DNA from: Ursus arctos
Lineage: Eukaryota; Chordata; Mammalia; Carnivora; Ursidae
Length of the DNA: 64,000 bases
Assembly: GCF_023065955.2 (NCBI RefSeq)
Contig: NW_026622986.1
Coordinates: 19,865,848 to 19,929,847, forward strand
Direction: 5' to 3'
Shown here: piece after piece, positions 1 through 11,058 of the stretch
Position numbering within the stretch: the first letter of the stretch is position 1
How the letters are laid out: each line of letters begins with the position of its first letter
Notes under the pieces: generated by a model
Told to the model about the DNA's origin: nothing
Database searches by the model: none
Seen by the model: only the letters and a program-made list of their open reading frames with translations
Position numbers and translations under genes: made by a program

Positions 1-59
1 AACTGTTATGTGAATGTTTATAGAAACTTATTTATAATCCTTTTCCAAAATAGAAATAA

Positions 60-740
60 GCCAGATGTCCTCCAACTGGTGAATAGATTGAAAAAATTGT
101 GGTACAGGGGTGCCTGGGTGGGTCAGTCAGCTAAGCTCCTGAATCTCGATTTCAGCTCAGGTCATGATTTCAGGGTTGTGGGATTGAGCCCCACATCAGA
201 TTCCCCGCTGAGCATGGAGCTTGCTTAAGATTCATTCTCTCCCTAGTTCTCTGCCCCTCCCCCACTGGCGCTCACTCTCCCTCTCTCTCTCAAATAAATA
301 AATAAATCTTTTTTAAAAATTGTGGTATAGCCTTACAATGGAATACTAGCCAATATTCGAAAGGATCAAACCAATAATATATGCAACAAAGTGCATCACT
401 ATTAAAATAAGGCATTATGGTGAGTGAAAGAAACCAGTCCCAAAAGAGTAGGTACTGTGTAATTCCAAATATATGATGTTCTTCAAAAGACAGAACTGCA
501 ACGATAGAGAGCGGATCAGTGGTTACCAGAGGAGAAGTGTGATAGGAAGTTTTGACTGCAAAGGGGTAGCACAAGGGATGGTTTTGGGGGGATAATGAAA
601 CTGTTCTATATCCCGACTGCGGTGGTAGTTAACACCTATAGTTAACATCTATACACGTGTCAAAATTCATAGAACCATACACCAAAAAGTCACTTTTACT
701 ACACACTTTTTAATCGACTATAATAAAAATAGTAAATATG
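60..740 (+). mobile_element. Ancient L1 3' end, split by a Can-SINE
   Basis: The sequence before and after the SINE at 107-314 reads as one decayed L1 3' terminus: a 'ccaactggtgaatagattg' start, then 'aatggaatactagcc', then a 3'UTR with gatcagtggttaccaga and ctgttctatatc. No open reading frame survives. The split shows that the L1 is older than the SINE. The subfamily is an old mammalian L1M type by resemblance only. Confidence 0.75.
107..314 (+). mobile_element. Can-SINE (tRNA-Lys derived)
   Basis: The tRNA-like head is ggggtgcctgggtgggtcag, followed by the B-box region gggattgagcccc, a CT-rich segment and (AAAT)n poly-A. A 13-bp TSD, aaaattgtggta with a leading a, sits at 92-104 and 315-327. 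The tRNA-like part carries the RNA polymerase III promoter in this family. The copy is diverged and belongs to an older subfamily. Confidence 0.95.
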
Positions 741-969
741 AAGTGCCTAGAAAAGCATCTGACACGGTAGATTCTATAAAGGGGTTAGACATTTTAAACC
801 ATATATCAAATGGGATATTAGCATTAATTTAAAAAGATATTTACAAGGATCACATGATAACATGCAAAAAACCTTATGAAATCATGTTGTTGGGAAACAC
901 TTTTCTATACAGCTTTCTAGCAGTTATATTATAAAAACTATAGAGTGTTTTTGTTTTCTTTTTTTTTTT

Positions 970-1745
970 TTAAGACTTTAAGTTTTTAAAGTAGTTTTAA
1001 GCTCACAGCAAAATCGAAGGGAAGGTACAGGAATTTCCCAATACCCCTGTCCCCATTGTATAGCCTCCCATCATCAACATCCCCCACCAGAGTGCTACAT
1101 TTATTACAAATGATGAGCCCGCATTGACACTTCATAATCACACAGAGTCCACAGCTTACGTTACGATCCACTCTTGGGGTTGTACATTCTGTGGATTTGG
1201 ACAAATGTATTATGACAGATATCCATCTTACTGATGTCATACAGAGTATTTTTACCATCCTAAAAAATTCTCTGTGGTTCACCTATTCATGCCCCCAGCC
1301 AACCCCTGGCAACCACAGATCTTTTTAGTCTTTATAGTTTTACCTTTTCAAGAATGTCGTATATTTGGAATCATACATTATGGAGGTCTTTTCAGATTGG
1401 CTTCCTACATTTAGCAGTATGGTTTCCTCCATGTCTTTTTGTGGCTTGATAGCTCATTTTTTTTATTGCTGAATAATATTCCATTGAACGGGTGGACCAC
1501 AGTTTATTTATCCATACACCTACTGCAGGGCATCTTAGTTACTTCCAATTTTGGCAATTATGAATAAAGCTGCTATAAACAGTATGCTATAAAAATATAT
1601 GCTATAATGTATAAAAGCTACTATAAACATTACGCTAGAATATATATATGCTATAATGTATAAAAGCTGCTATAAACATGTGCAGGTTTTTGTATGGACA
1701 TAAGTTTTCAACTCCTTTGGGTAAGTACCAAGGAGATAAAAATTG
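970..1745 (-). mobile_element. Ancient L1 3' end, antisense
   Basis: Read on the minus strand this is an L1 3'UTR and ORF2 tail. On the plus strand the markers are ggcaaccacagatctttt, ttgctgaataatattccatt, gtttatttatccatacac and ctcctttgggtaagtacc. No reading frame is intact. A small internal duplication at about 1569-1680 has expanded the segment. Confidence 0.75.
1569..1680. repeat. Local tandem duplication, period about 49 bp
   Basis: The word atatatgctataatgt starts at 1595 and again at 1644, and both copies are followed by ataaaagct(a/g)ctataaacat. A partial third unit precedes them. The array lies inside the antisense L1 end. Confidence 0.75.
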
Positions 1746-2029
1746 TATTTAAAAATATATATATTGGCAGGAAAAAATACAAAATGTTAGCAGTGCTGGT
1801 GCTTGGGTAACGATTCACAGCATGGTGAGGAAAGCTCTTCAAGGAAATAATATCAAGTGCCATCAGTAACAATAAAGACCAAAATGACTTGAATGCCTCT
1901 TCCTACAACAAGCAACAAGAAATGCTGCAAAAATTACAAGAATTTTTTTTAAAGGACTAACTTCAAACAATACTACTCAAGCTCAAAATGTTGAAAGGAA
2001 ACTCCCAAGATTGTAATCAAATTTATTCA

Positions 2030-2205
2030 TTGTTTGTATCATCTTATATGACCAGCTACTATTATTATCCCCATTTTTTATATGAATAGACTAAGGCACA
2101 GAAAAGTGAATAAATATCCCATGGTTACCCTAATGGGTCTAGTGGCTGTCAGAGTTGGATTTTGAACCCTGGCGCTCTGGCTCAAAAGACCACGCTGTGA
2201 AATGC
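2030..2205 (-). mobile_element. MIR fragment, antisense
   Basis: Plus-strand markers are ctattattatccccatttt, actaaggcacagaaaagtg and ggattttgaaccctggc. These are the reverse of the MIR core and tRNA-related part. MIR is an old mammal-wide SINE with no coding capacity. Confidence 0.7.
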
Positions 2206-2249
2206 TACAAAGTAAGTCTCTTTATATCTGGTATATCTATTCATAAAAT

Positions 2250-2612
2250 AAAATCACCACAATGAGCAATGAGATACCGATTCACATTCATTAGGATGCA
2301 TAGTAGCCTAAAAAAGGGGGGAAATAACAAGTGCGGGTGTGTTGGTGAGGAATGTGGAGAAACTGAAGCCCTTTGTGCCTTGCTGGAGGGAATAGAAAAT
2401 GATGCGCGACCTCTGTGGAAAACAATTTGGCAGTTCCTCAAAAAGTTAGACATAGAATTACCATGTGATCCAGAAATTCCACTTCTGGGTACATACTCAA
2501 AAGAACTGAAAGCAAGTATTCAAATAGATAGTTCTATACCAGTGTTCATAGTGGTATGATTCGTAAGAGCCAAAAGGTGGAAACAACCCAAATGTCCACT
2601 GGCATATAGTTG

Positions 2613-2645
<33 letters not shown>

Positions 2646-3100
2646 GTTATAGTTGTTATAGTTATAGTTATATATAGCTATATATAGTTATATATATAGT
2701 TATATATTATTTAGTCTTAAAAGGAAATAAATTATGATAAATTCTACAACGTGGATGAACCTTGAAGGTACTATGCTAAGTGAAATAAGTCAGACACAAA
2801 AGAACACACACTGTATGACACTACTTATATGAGGCACCTACAACAGGCAAATTCATAAAGACAGAAAGTAGACTAGAAGTTACTAGAGCATGAGGGGAAA
2901 AGGGAATGAGGAATTATTGTTTAAAAAGTACAGAGTTTCTATTTGGAATGATAAAAAAAAAGTTCTGGGAATGAATAATGGCAAGGTTTGCACAAAACTA
3001 TGCATACACTAAATGCCACTGAATTATACACTTAAAATGGTTAAAATGATATATTTCACGTGTATTTGACAACAAAGAAAAAAATCTCAAAAATAAATAA
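2250..3100 (+). mobile_element. Ancient L1 ORF2 tail and 3'UTR
   Basis: The stretch 2269-2559 still translates to an ORF2 C-terminal relic with CGCVGEECGET, PLWKTIWQFLKKLDIELP and IPLLG, which correspond to the L1 C-terminal cysteine region. The 3'UTR follows, with tatgctaagtgaaataagtc at 2770-2789 and a tail near 3090. The cysteine pattern is incomplete and the element is 5'-truncated. Confidence 0.8.
2611..2710. repeat. (TG)n(TA)n microsatellite
   Basis: A short TG run (from about 2613) passes into TA-rich DNA with repeated tatatagttata and tatatagctatata words. It sits inside the L1 3' end and can form hairpins. Confidence 0.9.
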
Positions 3101-3202
3101 AATCACATGGGTCCTGAATAATTAACAAACTTAATTCTTTGTGCTTGGGAACATACTTTACTCAATTTGATCAATATACAGATTAAAAGTGAGATTATTC
3201 TA

Positions 3203-3391
3203 GGGGCGCCTGGGTGGTGCAGTCGTTAAGCGTCTGCCTTCAGCTCAGGGCGTGATCCCGGCGTTCTGGGATCGAGTCCCACATCAGGCTTCTCCGCTGG
3301 GAGCCTGCTTCTTCCTCTCCCACTCCCCCTGCTTGTGTTCCCTCTCTCGCTGTCTCTCTCTGTCAAAATAAATAAATAAAATCTTTTTTTA
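3203..3391 (+). mobile_element. Can-SINE, young bear-type
   Basis: The head is ggggcgcctgggtggtgcag with gcgtgatcccggcgttctgg, and the tail is (AAAT)n plus poly-A. The 18-bp TSD aaaagtgagattattcta is exact at 3185-3202 and 3392-3409, which points to a recent insertion. Confidence 0.97.
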
Positions 3392-3409
3392 AAAAGTGAG
3401 ATTATTCTA

Positions 3410-4060
3410 AAATATGTGCTGTTTCAGTGAAGATAGATATTTCTTAATTATAGGTCTTGTTTTTCCAATGCATAATATCGCTTCTTTGCCTGTTTGATAG
3501 TGCAGGTTTTCCGGGAGGGGCAGAGAAAGAGATGGAGACAGAGCCAGAGATCTCACCAGTATAAAAGGGAGATAAGAGCTTAGATCCTTAGATAGAGAGT
3601 AAAAGACAGCTCCATCTGGCATAAGCAGTAAAAGCCATTTATTTTCCCAGGTCACTGGAAAAAGCAGAGGTGGGCAGAAGTCAGGGTCGGGCTCAGCAGA
3701 GTCAATTCAGCCTGGTTCTGCTTGTGGGACTTCCTCAACCTCCCCCTCAGTGTGTCTTAGCCTTGGCCTCACTTGTATTCTAGAACAGACAGTGAACGAG
3801 AAAGCTCTGTCCTTGAAGCCTCTAGCAAATCTGTCTTTGACGCTTACTGTTTCAGATTTGATCACAAACCCATTCCAACCCCTGACCAGGAGAGTGTCAT
3901 AAAGTAACCAGCTGACCCTTTCAAATCCTGAACCTATCACTACTGCAAGAGTGATCAAATTACCCAGTGTCATAGATTAATAAGTATCCCCCTCCTTGAA
4001 GTTGGAGTCCATGCTGCAGGAATCACTCTCACATCACCTATTATATAAAAGAGAAAGATA
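3410..4060. other. No gene recognised; unassigned unique DNA
   Basis: There is no long reading frame with family likeness. A 60-90-codon ORF on the minus strand matches nothing I know. Mildly GC-richer DNA at 3620-3800 could be an old repeat that I cannot name. Confidence 0.5.
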
Positions 4061-4240
4061 GGGCGCCTGGGTGACTCAGTTGGCCACCCAGCTCAGTTCA
4101 TGATCCCAGCATCCTGGGATCAAGTCCCCCGTCGGGCTCCCTGCTCAATGGGGAGACTGCTTCTCCTTCTACCTTCCCCTGCTCATGATCTCTCTCTCTT
4201 TCTCTCTCCCTCTCTCTCCAATAAATAAAATCTTTAAAAA
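4061..4240 (+). mobile_element. Can-SINE, older copy
   Basis: It begins gggcgcctgggtgactcagt, then has catgatcccagcatcctggg, a CT-rich tract and aataaataaaatcttt. It is diverged and has no clear TSD. Confidence 0.93.
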
Positions 4241-4734
4241 AATAAAAAGAAAATAAAAGGATAGAATGGACGCTGAGAAACAACTACAATGACACATAAA
4301 ATTCTTCATTTCCTATCTTGGAGAAAGAACACAGTCACCATAGTCTATTATCTCTGCTTGAACAAAAACATTTCTCAAATAACTACCGTGTTTTCTTTCC
4401 AGGCAGCTGGGATACATATGAATGAGATGGACAGTGTGCAGGCCAATGGGAGGAGACATTAAACTTAATTATGCCAGTAAAGTATTAATTCCTTCTAAGT
4501 AAATGCTAAAGGGGAGAATCAGGACAGTGTGAAAGCTTAGACATGGGGTAACTTATCTGCTCTGGATGTCTTCATGATCCGAATGACAATGATTTTAAGC
4601 TGAGTTCTGTAGGGTCATAGATCAAGGAGCCTGTGTGAAGTCAGAGAATGACAGGAGCTGGCCTATTTCAGTACTGGGTAGATGGTGGGGGAATGTCTGC
4701 CTGTAATTTGCCTTCTAAACACTTAAGAGTTTTT

Positions 4735-4905
4735 CTTTAATTATAGTCTCTTACTGTTCATTTATTTGCATGATTTTACTTAATGTGTATCTTTCTCATT
4801 AGATAGTGAGTTCTTCAAGGAGGGGCTTTCTATGCTGCTCACCATCTTACATAACATGTAGCCTGACACAAACGAAGTGTTCTACAAATATTTGTGGAAA
4901 GAGGG
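4735..4905 (+). mobile_element. L2 3'-end fragment (probable)
   Basis: The text tagatagtgagttcttcaag, gaggggctttctatgctg and acaaatatttgtgga parallels the L2 3' end (gtgagctcctcgagggca and aataaatgtttgt). It is too short and decayed for a firm subfamily call. Confidence 0.55.
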
Positions 4906-5595
4906 AGAGAAAAAAAGGGAAGAAGGGAGGGAGAGAAATAGATTGAGAGCGCTGGGATCTGAGGTTTGGGCATTTAACACACAAATTCCAATACCACAGT
5001 CACTGTACACAGTGGCAATCAATCTATCAATAATACAGAATCAGGTAAAACCACAGAGTGGGAAATTTTGCAAACTTAACCAGATCCCATATAGATACTG
5101 ACACAGCATCTTTGCTTCAAAAATGAAGGATCTCAAGAACAGCATACACTCCCAATAGGATCCAGTGCTCCTTGTCAAGCTTAAATTATAAAAATGAAAT
5201 CTTGATTCCTGTGGCAGAAATGGACCGGACATAAAATTAGAAAATAAAACCAAATGACAACAATTTTATTTTTTTAGACTTTATGAAGTGAGCAACTCAT
5301 AAGGGAAAATATCTAACCAATCAGATAAATAGTGAGTCAAGTCCTAAGAAGTGGGCCTCACAGCTTGAGCTTAGAGCTCTTAAGGTAAATTAGAAATGCA
5401 GTAAATTTCTATGAGGGGAATTAGTGGAAAGTGGTATAGCAAAGTTCCCTAGCCAGAAGATATTTGTGGCTGATCTATGTTGACACCACCAGAACTGAGG
5501 GTTCTCCCAAGTTTCTGGCCCTAATTTTACTTTAAATCCTCATTCAATGAGTCCTTACCCAAATATCACATTCGGTTTTAGATTTTTTTAATACT
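4906..5595. other. No gene recognised; unassigned unique DNA
   Basis: There is a short purine-rich run at 4898-4945 (gggagagaaa type) and otherwise ordinary AT-rich sequence. No repeat or exon could be supported. Confidence 0.5.
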
Positions 5596-5609
5596 AAAAT
5601 TGACTTCTT

Positions 5610-5820
5610 GGGACACCTGGGTGGCTCAGTCGGTTGAGCGTCCAACTCTTGATTTTGGCTCAGAACATGATCTCAGGGTGGTGGGATCGAGCCCCACATA
5701 AGGCTCCACACTCAGAGGGGAGTCAGCCCCAGATTCTCTCTCCCTCTTCTGCTGCCCCTCCCTCCCCCTATCATCCTCTGTCTTTCTCTCTCTAAAATAA
5801 ATAAATCTTTAAAATAAAAT
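5610..5820 (+). mobile_element. Can-SINE, older copy
   Basis: The head is gggacacctgggtggctcag, with a gggatcgagccccacat B-box and an (AAAT)n tail. The near-perfect TSD aaaattgacttct / aaaatggacttct lies at 5596-5608 and 5821-5833. Confidence 0.95.
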
Positions 5821-5834
5821 AAAATGGACTTCTC

Positions 5835-7690
5835 AGAGGAATTTGTCTAAATGTATACCAAATAGTGTCCATTCTACAACATTTGTGATATTCTTGTAGT
5901 AGCTTAAGGGAAGGATTCATTCTGAAGGTTTGTATCATTTTTTCATTTCAGTAGAGCCATGAGCAGATCAGAGCAGACTGCTTCTTCTTCCTTTTTAATG
6001 TTAGATATTATCTCTTAATCCTTGCCTCCATCCCTGCCCCAAAGGATATCTGGCTCAATGCCTTAAAAAAAAATCCATAAACTCATGTACCCAGGGGTCC
6101 TTAAAGAGTTGATGCATTTCTGAGAGAAATATGAGTCCAAGCTCAAGAGTGACAAGATCATGGCCTAGGTTTAATTTAGGAATGTAATAAGAAGTTAAAT
6201 AAACTCAACTAGTTGGCAGCTCTCATAAGAAATCTGGATGTCAGCAAATATGGGGAAATTGTGGAGCAGGGTGGCGGGGCTAGACCTTGATACTTCATTC
6301 TGAACTTAATAAATATTTAACAAATTGATTGATGATGACAACCTTAGAAGTCAGGTGGAACATAATTAATAAGTAAATTTCCCACGAGTAGTTTTGTTGA
6401 TGGAATGAAGGTGGGAGGGAAAGACTTATAATATTGGCAGTAGGCCAGGCCAGAGAAAAAGGTGATTTTGGACTATATTTAGGGGATTGTTAAGAAATAT
6501 AGAAAGCTGACAGAAAGGATTCACTTAGAGAAAGGATTAACTCATGGCTGTGTACTTAAGAGAACTGGTGTAGCAAGAGGCAACTTCCAAGAGAGAAATG
6601 TCTTATTCAGAATGCAGGGGCAAGAAGAGGGTGGAAGCATGTCCTACAGATTTAGGAACAGAGGAATAAGTTGAAGCCATTGTGGTCTGTTAATGGGGTC
6701 ATGGGAAGTGGCCATTTGCCCTTCCTTCACTTTGTTATGTCTGATTTGTTTCTATTCCTGTGCTTTGTTTTTCTCTCTTTCCCTTACAACTTTGAAACTC
6801 TAGTTCATATGGAGTTATTATTCTTATATTTTTAATTAAACAACATGTTAACTTTTGAATAACAAAAAATAATTTGAATGTTGTATACATTACTCTAATT
6901 TTTTTTAATTCTTTTTTTAGTATAAGACATGACCCTATTTTTATTTATATTCTCTGGATAAGTGACTCTGAATAGATATATGCTCTACATTTCTTCTTTT
7001 ATAATGAATTTATTAATTTATAATAATTTTTCTGATCACATTTTCTTATAGCACCAAAAGGCAGACCTTCTGAACTAGTAATAAGGTAGACAGAACTGCA
7101 TTATTTCTGAGAAGGATATAAAACTCTAAAAATTTCTCTTGAAATAATTGATCATTTTGTATTAACATATTCCTGGGAATATTCGATTCAAGGCATTATG
7201 TAATTAAAGACAATATAACCATTTAAAATCATTCCTAAACCAACCACACCCACCTAAATTCAATTCTTGTGAATACTTGCAAATGCATAAAGGTATTTTT
7301 AAAAAGTACAAAATCATGTAATCTTAAAATCAATCATATTAGGTAAACTCTGATACCTGTCTAGAGTGCCAAAATCCCAGTTCAGCTCAAATCCCAGTTT
7401 GGGCTAGTTACAGTCATTCCACCTTCTCTGATCAGGACAACCTAATTTCCTTGGGCAAAATCACTTCTTCTTCCCTATTTTGATATAGTCAGGAAGGACT
7501 TTTAATCAAGGTAGAACTGGGCAAAGCTTATTTGTTCCAGCTATAATGACCAGAACAGAATGACTCTACCTTGTCTAATAAATAGCGCTACCAGATCTCA
7601 ACAGCTGTCCTAGTCTCCATCCATTACCAAGTCTGGTTCTCCAAATTTTCCATCTATCTGGTAACTCCTTGATTTCCTTTACCCTTCTCA
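5835..7690. other. No gene recognised; AT-rich unassigned DNA
   Basis: This 1.85-kb stretch has no reading frame of note. The part near 6380-6600 vaguely resembles an old mammal-wide repeat, but not enough to name it. Confidence 0.5.
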
Positions 7691-7696
7691 TAAATT

Positions 7697-7732
7697 CCTT
7701 TCTTTTTTTCCTCTTTCTTTCTTTCTTTCTTT

Positions 7733-7773
<41 letters not shown>
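7697..7773. repeat. Polypyrimidine tract ending in about 39 T
   Basis: CTTT repeats run into an uninterrupted T run at about 7735-7773. It looks like an expanded retroposon tail, but the adjacent body (gttgttaggctggtcaag) is not one I recognise. Confidence 0.9.
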
Positions 7774-7774
<1 letters not shown>

Positions 7775-7779
7775 TTGTT

Positions 7780-8561
7780 AGGCTGGTCAAGTTGGTTTCT
7801 GTTGCTTGCAATTGAAACAGGGTTATTTTGAATCAACACTAGGAAACAGATATTTCTATGAATTCTAATACTGATGATACTTAAATCATTACTTACCAAG
7901 AGGAAACACAGAAATTAGTAAGAAAATCTTACATCCCCACCATGAATGGAGTATGGCATTGGTGAGGCAACACAGAATGATCACAGAAGTTAGAGACAGC
8001 TTATAAAAGAAGAACAAACCCTAGATAAGTAAAAGGAAGTGACTCAAATCAGACTGCAGGAGGAAGACCAGACAGCCTTAGGAAATCAACTGGACCCAAG
8101 GAAATGTAATTGCCTGGGAGAGCAATAGCATTTCTAAACCCATACCTACCTAAGGGATCGTTAAAAGAGATTCATGTTCAAAACCTAATGTCAATATCAT
8201 TTTACTTTTCAAGTTTAGAATTTGCCAGAACACCCTATACATTTCATAAGAGTAGCAAATGCAATTTTTAATCCATTGTAAGGAAAAACAGAAATATATA
8301 TATGCCAAATCATCCTTATCATAACACACTGGCTCTTTAGGTCCCCATAAGAAACTTACTAACAACTCTTGATGACCTTCATATTTGCAGTAACACAATC
8401 ACAATAATCTGCTGCAATCTTCTCGTCTTCCAAGAGCGAAAAAAAAGATAGCAATAAATTTTATTTTATTTTATTTTTGATAATCAACCTTTACTAAAGG
8501 GACCAAGAGACATGCCAGAGAAAAACAGTGAAATGGGAGGAACATGAAAAATTCACAAATT
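7780..8561. other. No gene recognised; unassigned unique DNA
   Basis: Ordinary AT-rich sequence. Minus-strand ORFs of about 80 codons here are shadows of low-complexity or random sequence. No repeat is supported apart from a short TTTTA run at 8460-8475. Confidence 0.5.
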
Positions 8562-8750
8562 GGGGCACCTGGGTGGCTCCGACTGTTAAGCATCTGCCTT
8601 CCACTCAGGTCATGATCCCAGGGTCCTGGGATCGAGCCCCCACATCGGGCTCCATGCTTGGCAGGGAGCCTGCTTCTCCCTCTGCCCGCTGCTCGCCCTG
8701 CTTGTGCTCTCTCTGACAAATAAATAAATACAATCTTTAAAAAAAAAAAA
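8562..8750 (+). mobile_element. Can-SINE
   Basis: Head ggggcacctgggtggctccg, then catgatcccagggtcctggg, gggatcgagcccccacatc and (AAAT)n poly-A. Only a partial TSD (gaaaaattc) is visible at about 8546 and 8757. Confidence 0.95.
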
Positions 8751-9534
8751 AAGAAAAGAAAAATTCTGCTGTAAATTTAGAGCTGCCTTTAAAATGACAA
8801 TCATTTGTTCGGGAAGAAAAATTAAAGAGAAAAAAGAATGATTCAAACAATCATGCAGCTGCTGTGACTACATAGCAGTCTCCTGTACATATGGAAGTCT
8901 CCAGGCAAAGTAATACAACTGAGTGTCCAGTCCTAGTTGAAGATCAAGTCCTTATACAGACTGACAGAAATCTGAGATTTTCTTTCTGGCTTTATGAGCT
9001 TGAGTATGTGAAGTTAAAGATTCTAAAAACTATTCTTATTATTCTACAGATGCAATTTAGCTAGAACACAAATGCGATTATTATACCACCTCAATATTAT
9101 AGTTCTCGAAGAAAATTTCTTCAAAAATACCTTGTCAGACACTTTTAGAAATGGAAATCTATCCTCTTAAGAAACAGAATACTGAAAAGGAAATAAGAAA
9201 TCTATTTTACCCAAGTCAAAGAGAAAATGAAAACCATTTACTTCCAATGTCTGCATGTATGGCATTCAGACAATGTGCCGAGAAATAATTGGGCAAAAAT
9301 GAAAAAAAAAAAAACAAAACAAAACAACTAGGCCTTTTGTTTTAGAATCTCTCCCTCCAAAATTGTCAGGAGCAGGAGATAAGAAAACCTAAGGTAATAG
9401 AAGTGTTCACTTACAAATAGTGATCTATAACCAAACCCCAAAATGTTTCTATTCTCAGAACCCATCTAATTTCTTTTTCTTAACTTTCTTAATTCTTAGC
9501 CTCATATAAATATACCTATAGCACAGGATTTTTA
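8751..9534. other. No gene recognised; unassigned unique DNA
   Basis: There is an A-rich run at about 9300-9328 with CAAAA units. Nothing else is identifiable. Confidence 0.5.
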
Positions 9535-9553
9535 AAAATATTTCAATAGAGTT

Positions 9554-9747
9554 GGGGTGCCTGGATGGGCTCAGTTGGTTAAGCATCTGCCCTCAGCTCA
9601 GGTCATGATCTCAGGGTCCCGGGATCGAGCGCCGCATTGGGCTCCCTGCTCAGTGGGGAGTCTGCTTCTCCCTGCCCTTCTCCCTCTATGCTCTGTCTCC
9701 CTCTATTGCTCTCTCTCAAAGAAATAAATAAAAGCTTTAAAAAAAAT
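9554..9747 (+). mobile_element. Can-SINE
   Basis: Head ggggtgcctggatgggctca and ccgggatcgagcgccgcatt, with a CT-rich part and an A tail. The exact 17-bp TSD aaaatatttcaatagag lies at 9535-9551 and 9748-9764. Confidence 0.97.
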
Positions 9748-9764
9748 AAAATATTTCAATAGAG

Positions 9765-10384
9765 AAATTATATGAAATGAAAATATTGATTAAAAAAAGA
9801 GATTGTCACAGAAGACAGAGATCTTTCTGGTTTCAACTAGAATATAAACAATGGCATGTACAGGTGTGAACTGTACATAAAAATATTTAGCAGGTGAAAT
9901 CACCAGATGTTGGAGAGTGTTGGCATATGATTATGTAAGGGGACACTAAATAGGACCTTCCTGTTTTGTCTTCCCTAAACTTGAGTTGGTGTTTCAAATC
10001 CTTCCACCATTATACTCAGGAAAGAGGGGATTCAGTGAAAAGGCAAGTGTTTAGGGCTATGTTTATTTAGATTTACTCTCAGAGGCCCTCCCAAATGGCG
10101 ACGTACTCAGGTGGCTCTTTTTTCTAAGGACATACATGTGATTTTCAACTGCAGTTCCCTTGAAAGAAACAAGTCTCCTCTGCTGGTCCTATGTAACTGA
10201 TGTGGTCCCTTCTTTCTTTCCAGGATCTCTTGTGTAGAATCCTAAAATGACCACAGAATGCCTTGCTCTCACAGGTACACATGTGGGTTGTGGGCTGGTG
10301 ACGTGTCTGTATACCAGAGGTGAAAAAGATTGTCAAAATGACGCCCAGGTTTCCGGTATGAGCATCTCCTGTAGATGCTACTAT
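9765..10384. other. No gene recognised; unassigned unique DNA
   Basis: No repeat or exon recognised. A 68-codon plus-strand ORF from 10247 runs into the next SINE and is not credible as a gene. Confidence 0.5.
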
Positions 10385-10400
10385 TATATACTGAAGAGTA

Positions 10401-10597
10401 GGGGCGCCTGGGTGGCACAGCGGTTAAGCGTCTGCCTTCCGCTCAGGGCGTGATCCCGGCGTTATGGGATCGAGCCCCACATCAGGCTCCTCTGCTATGA
10501 GCCTGCTTCTTCCTCTCCCACTCCCCCTGCTTGTGTTCCCTCTCTCGCTGGCTATCTCTATCCTGTTGAATAAATAAATAAAATCTTAAAATATATA
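10401..10597 (+). mobile_element. Can-SINE, youngest bear-type
   Basis: Consensus-like text with ggcacagcggttaagcgtct, gcgtgatcccggcgttatgg and atgagcctgcttcttcc. The TSD tatatactgaagagta is exact at 10385-10400 and 10598-10613. Low divergence and the perfect TSD suggest a recent insertion. Confidence 0.97.
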
Positions 10598-10841
10598 TAT
10601 ATACTGAAGAGTAAGCTGACAATGAGAAGCAGGGAAAGGTGAAGGAGGTAAAGGTGATTTCCCTTGGGGATATGCCAAGATGGAGCTGCTGGAAATTGCT
10701 GGCGTGTAGTTAAGTGAAGCAGTAGGACGGAAGAGAAGAGGAGTTAAAGCACCGAAGAACTGTTCTACTTGATGGTCAGGGGAAAGAGGATGAGTCAATC
10801 AAGGAAACTGAGAAGTAGTAGCTAGAAAGGTAGGAAAAAGA

Positions 10842-11042
10842 GGGGCTCCTGGGTGGCACAGCGGTTAAGCGTCTGCCTTCCGCTCAGGGCGTGATCCCGG
10901 CGTTATGGGATCGAGCCCCACATCAGGCTCCTCCGCTGGGAGCCTGCTTCTTCCTCTTCCACTCCCCCTGCTTGTGTTCCCTCTCTCACTGGCTGTCTCT
11001 ATCTCTGCCGAAATAAATAAATAAAATCTTAAAAAAAAAAAA
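10842..11042 (+). mobile_element. Can-SINE, young
   Basis: It starts ggggctcctgggtggcacag and carries the gcgttatgggatcgagcccc block. The TSD aaaggtaggaaaaaga lies at 10826-10841 and 11043-11058. Confidence 0.97.
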
Positions 11043-11058
11043 AAAGGTAGGAAAAAGA

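Noticed and set aside
7575..7899. Minus-strand ORFs with a long lysine run
   Set aside because: They are translations of the T39 and CTTT tract; no gene.
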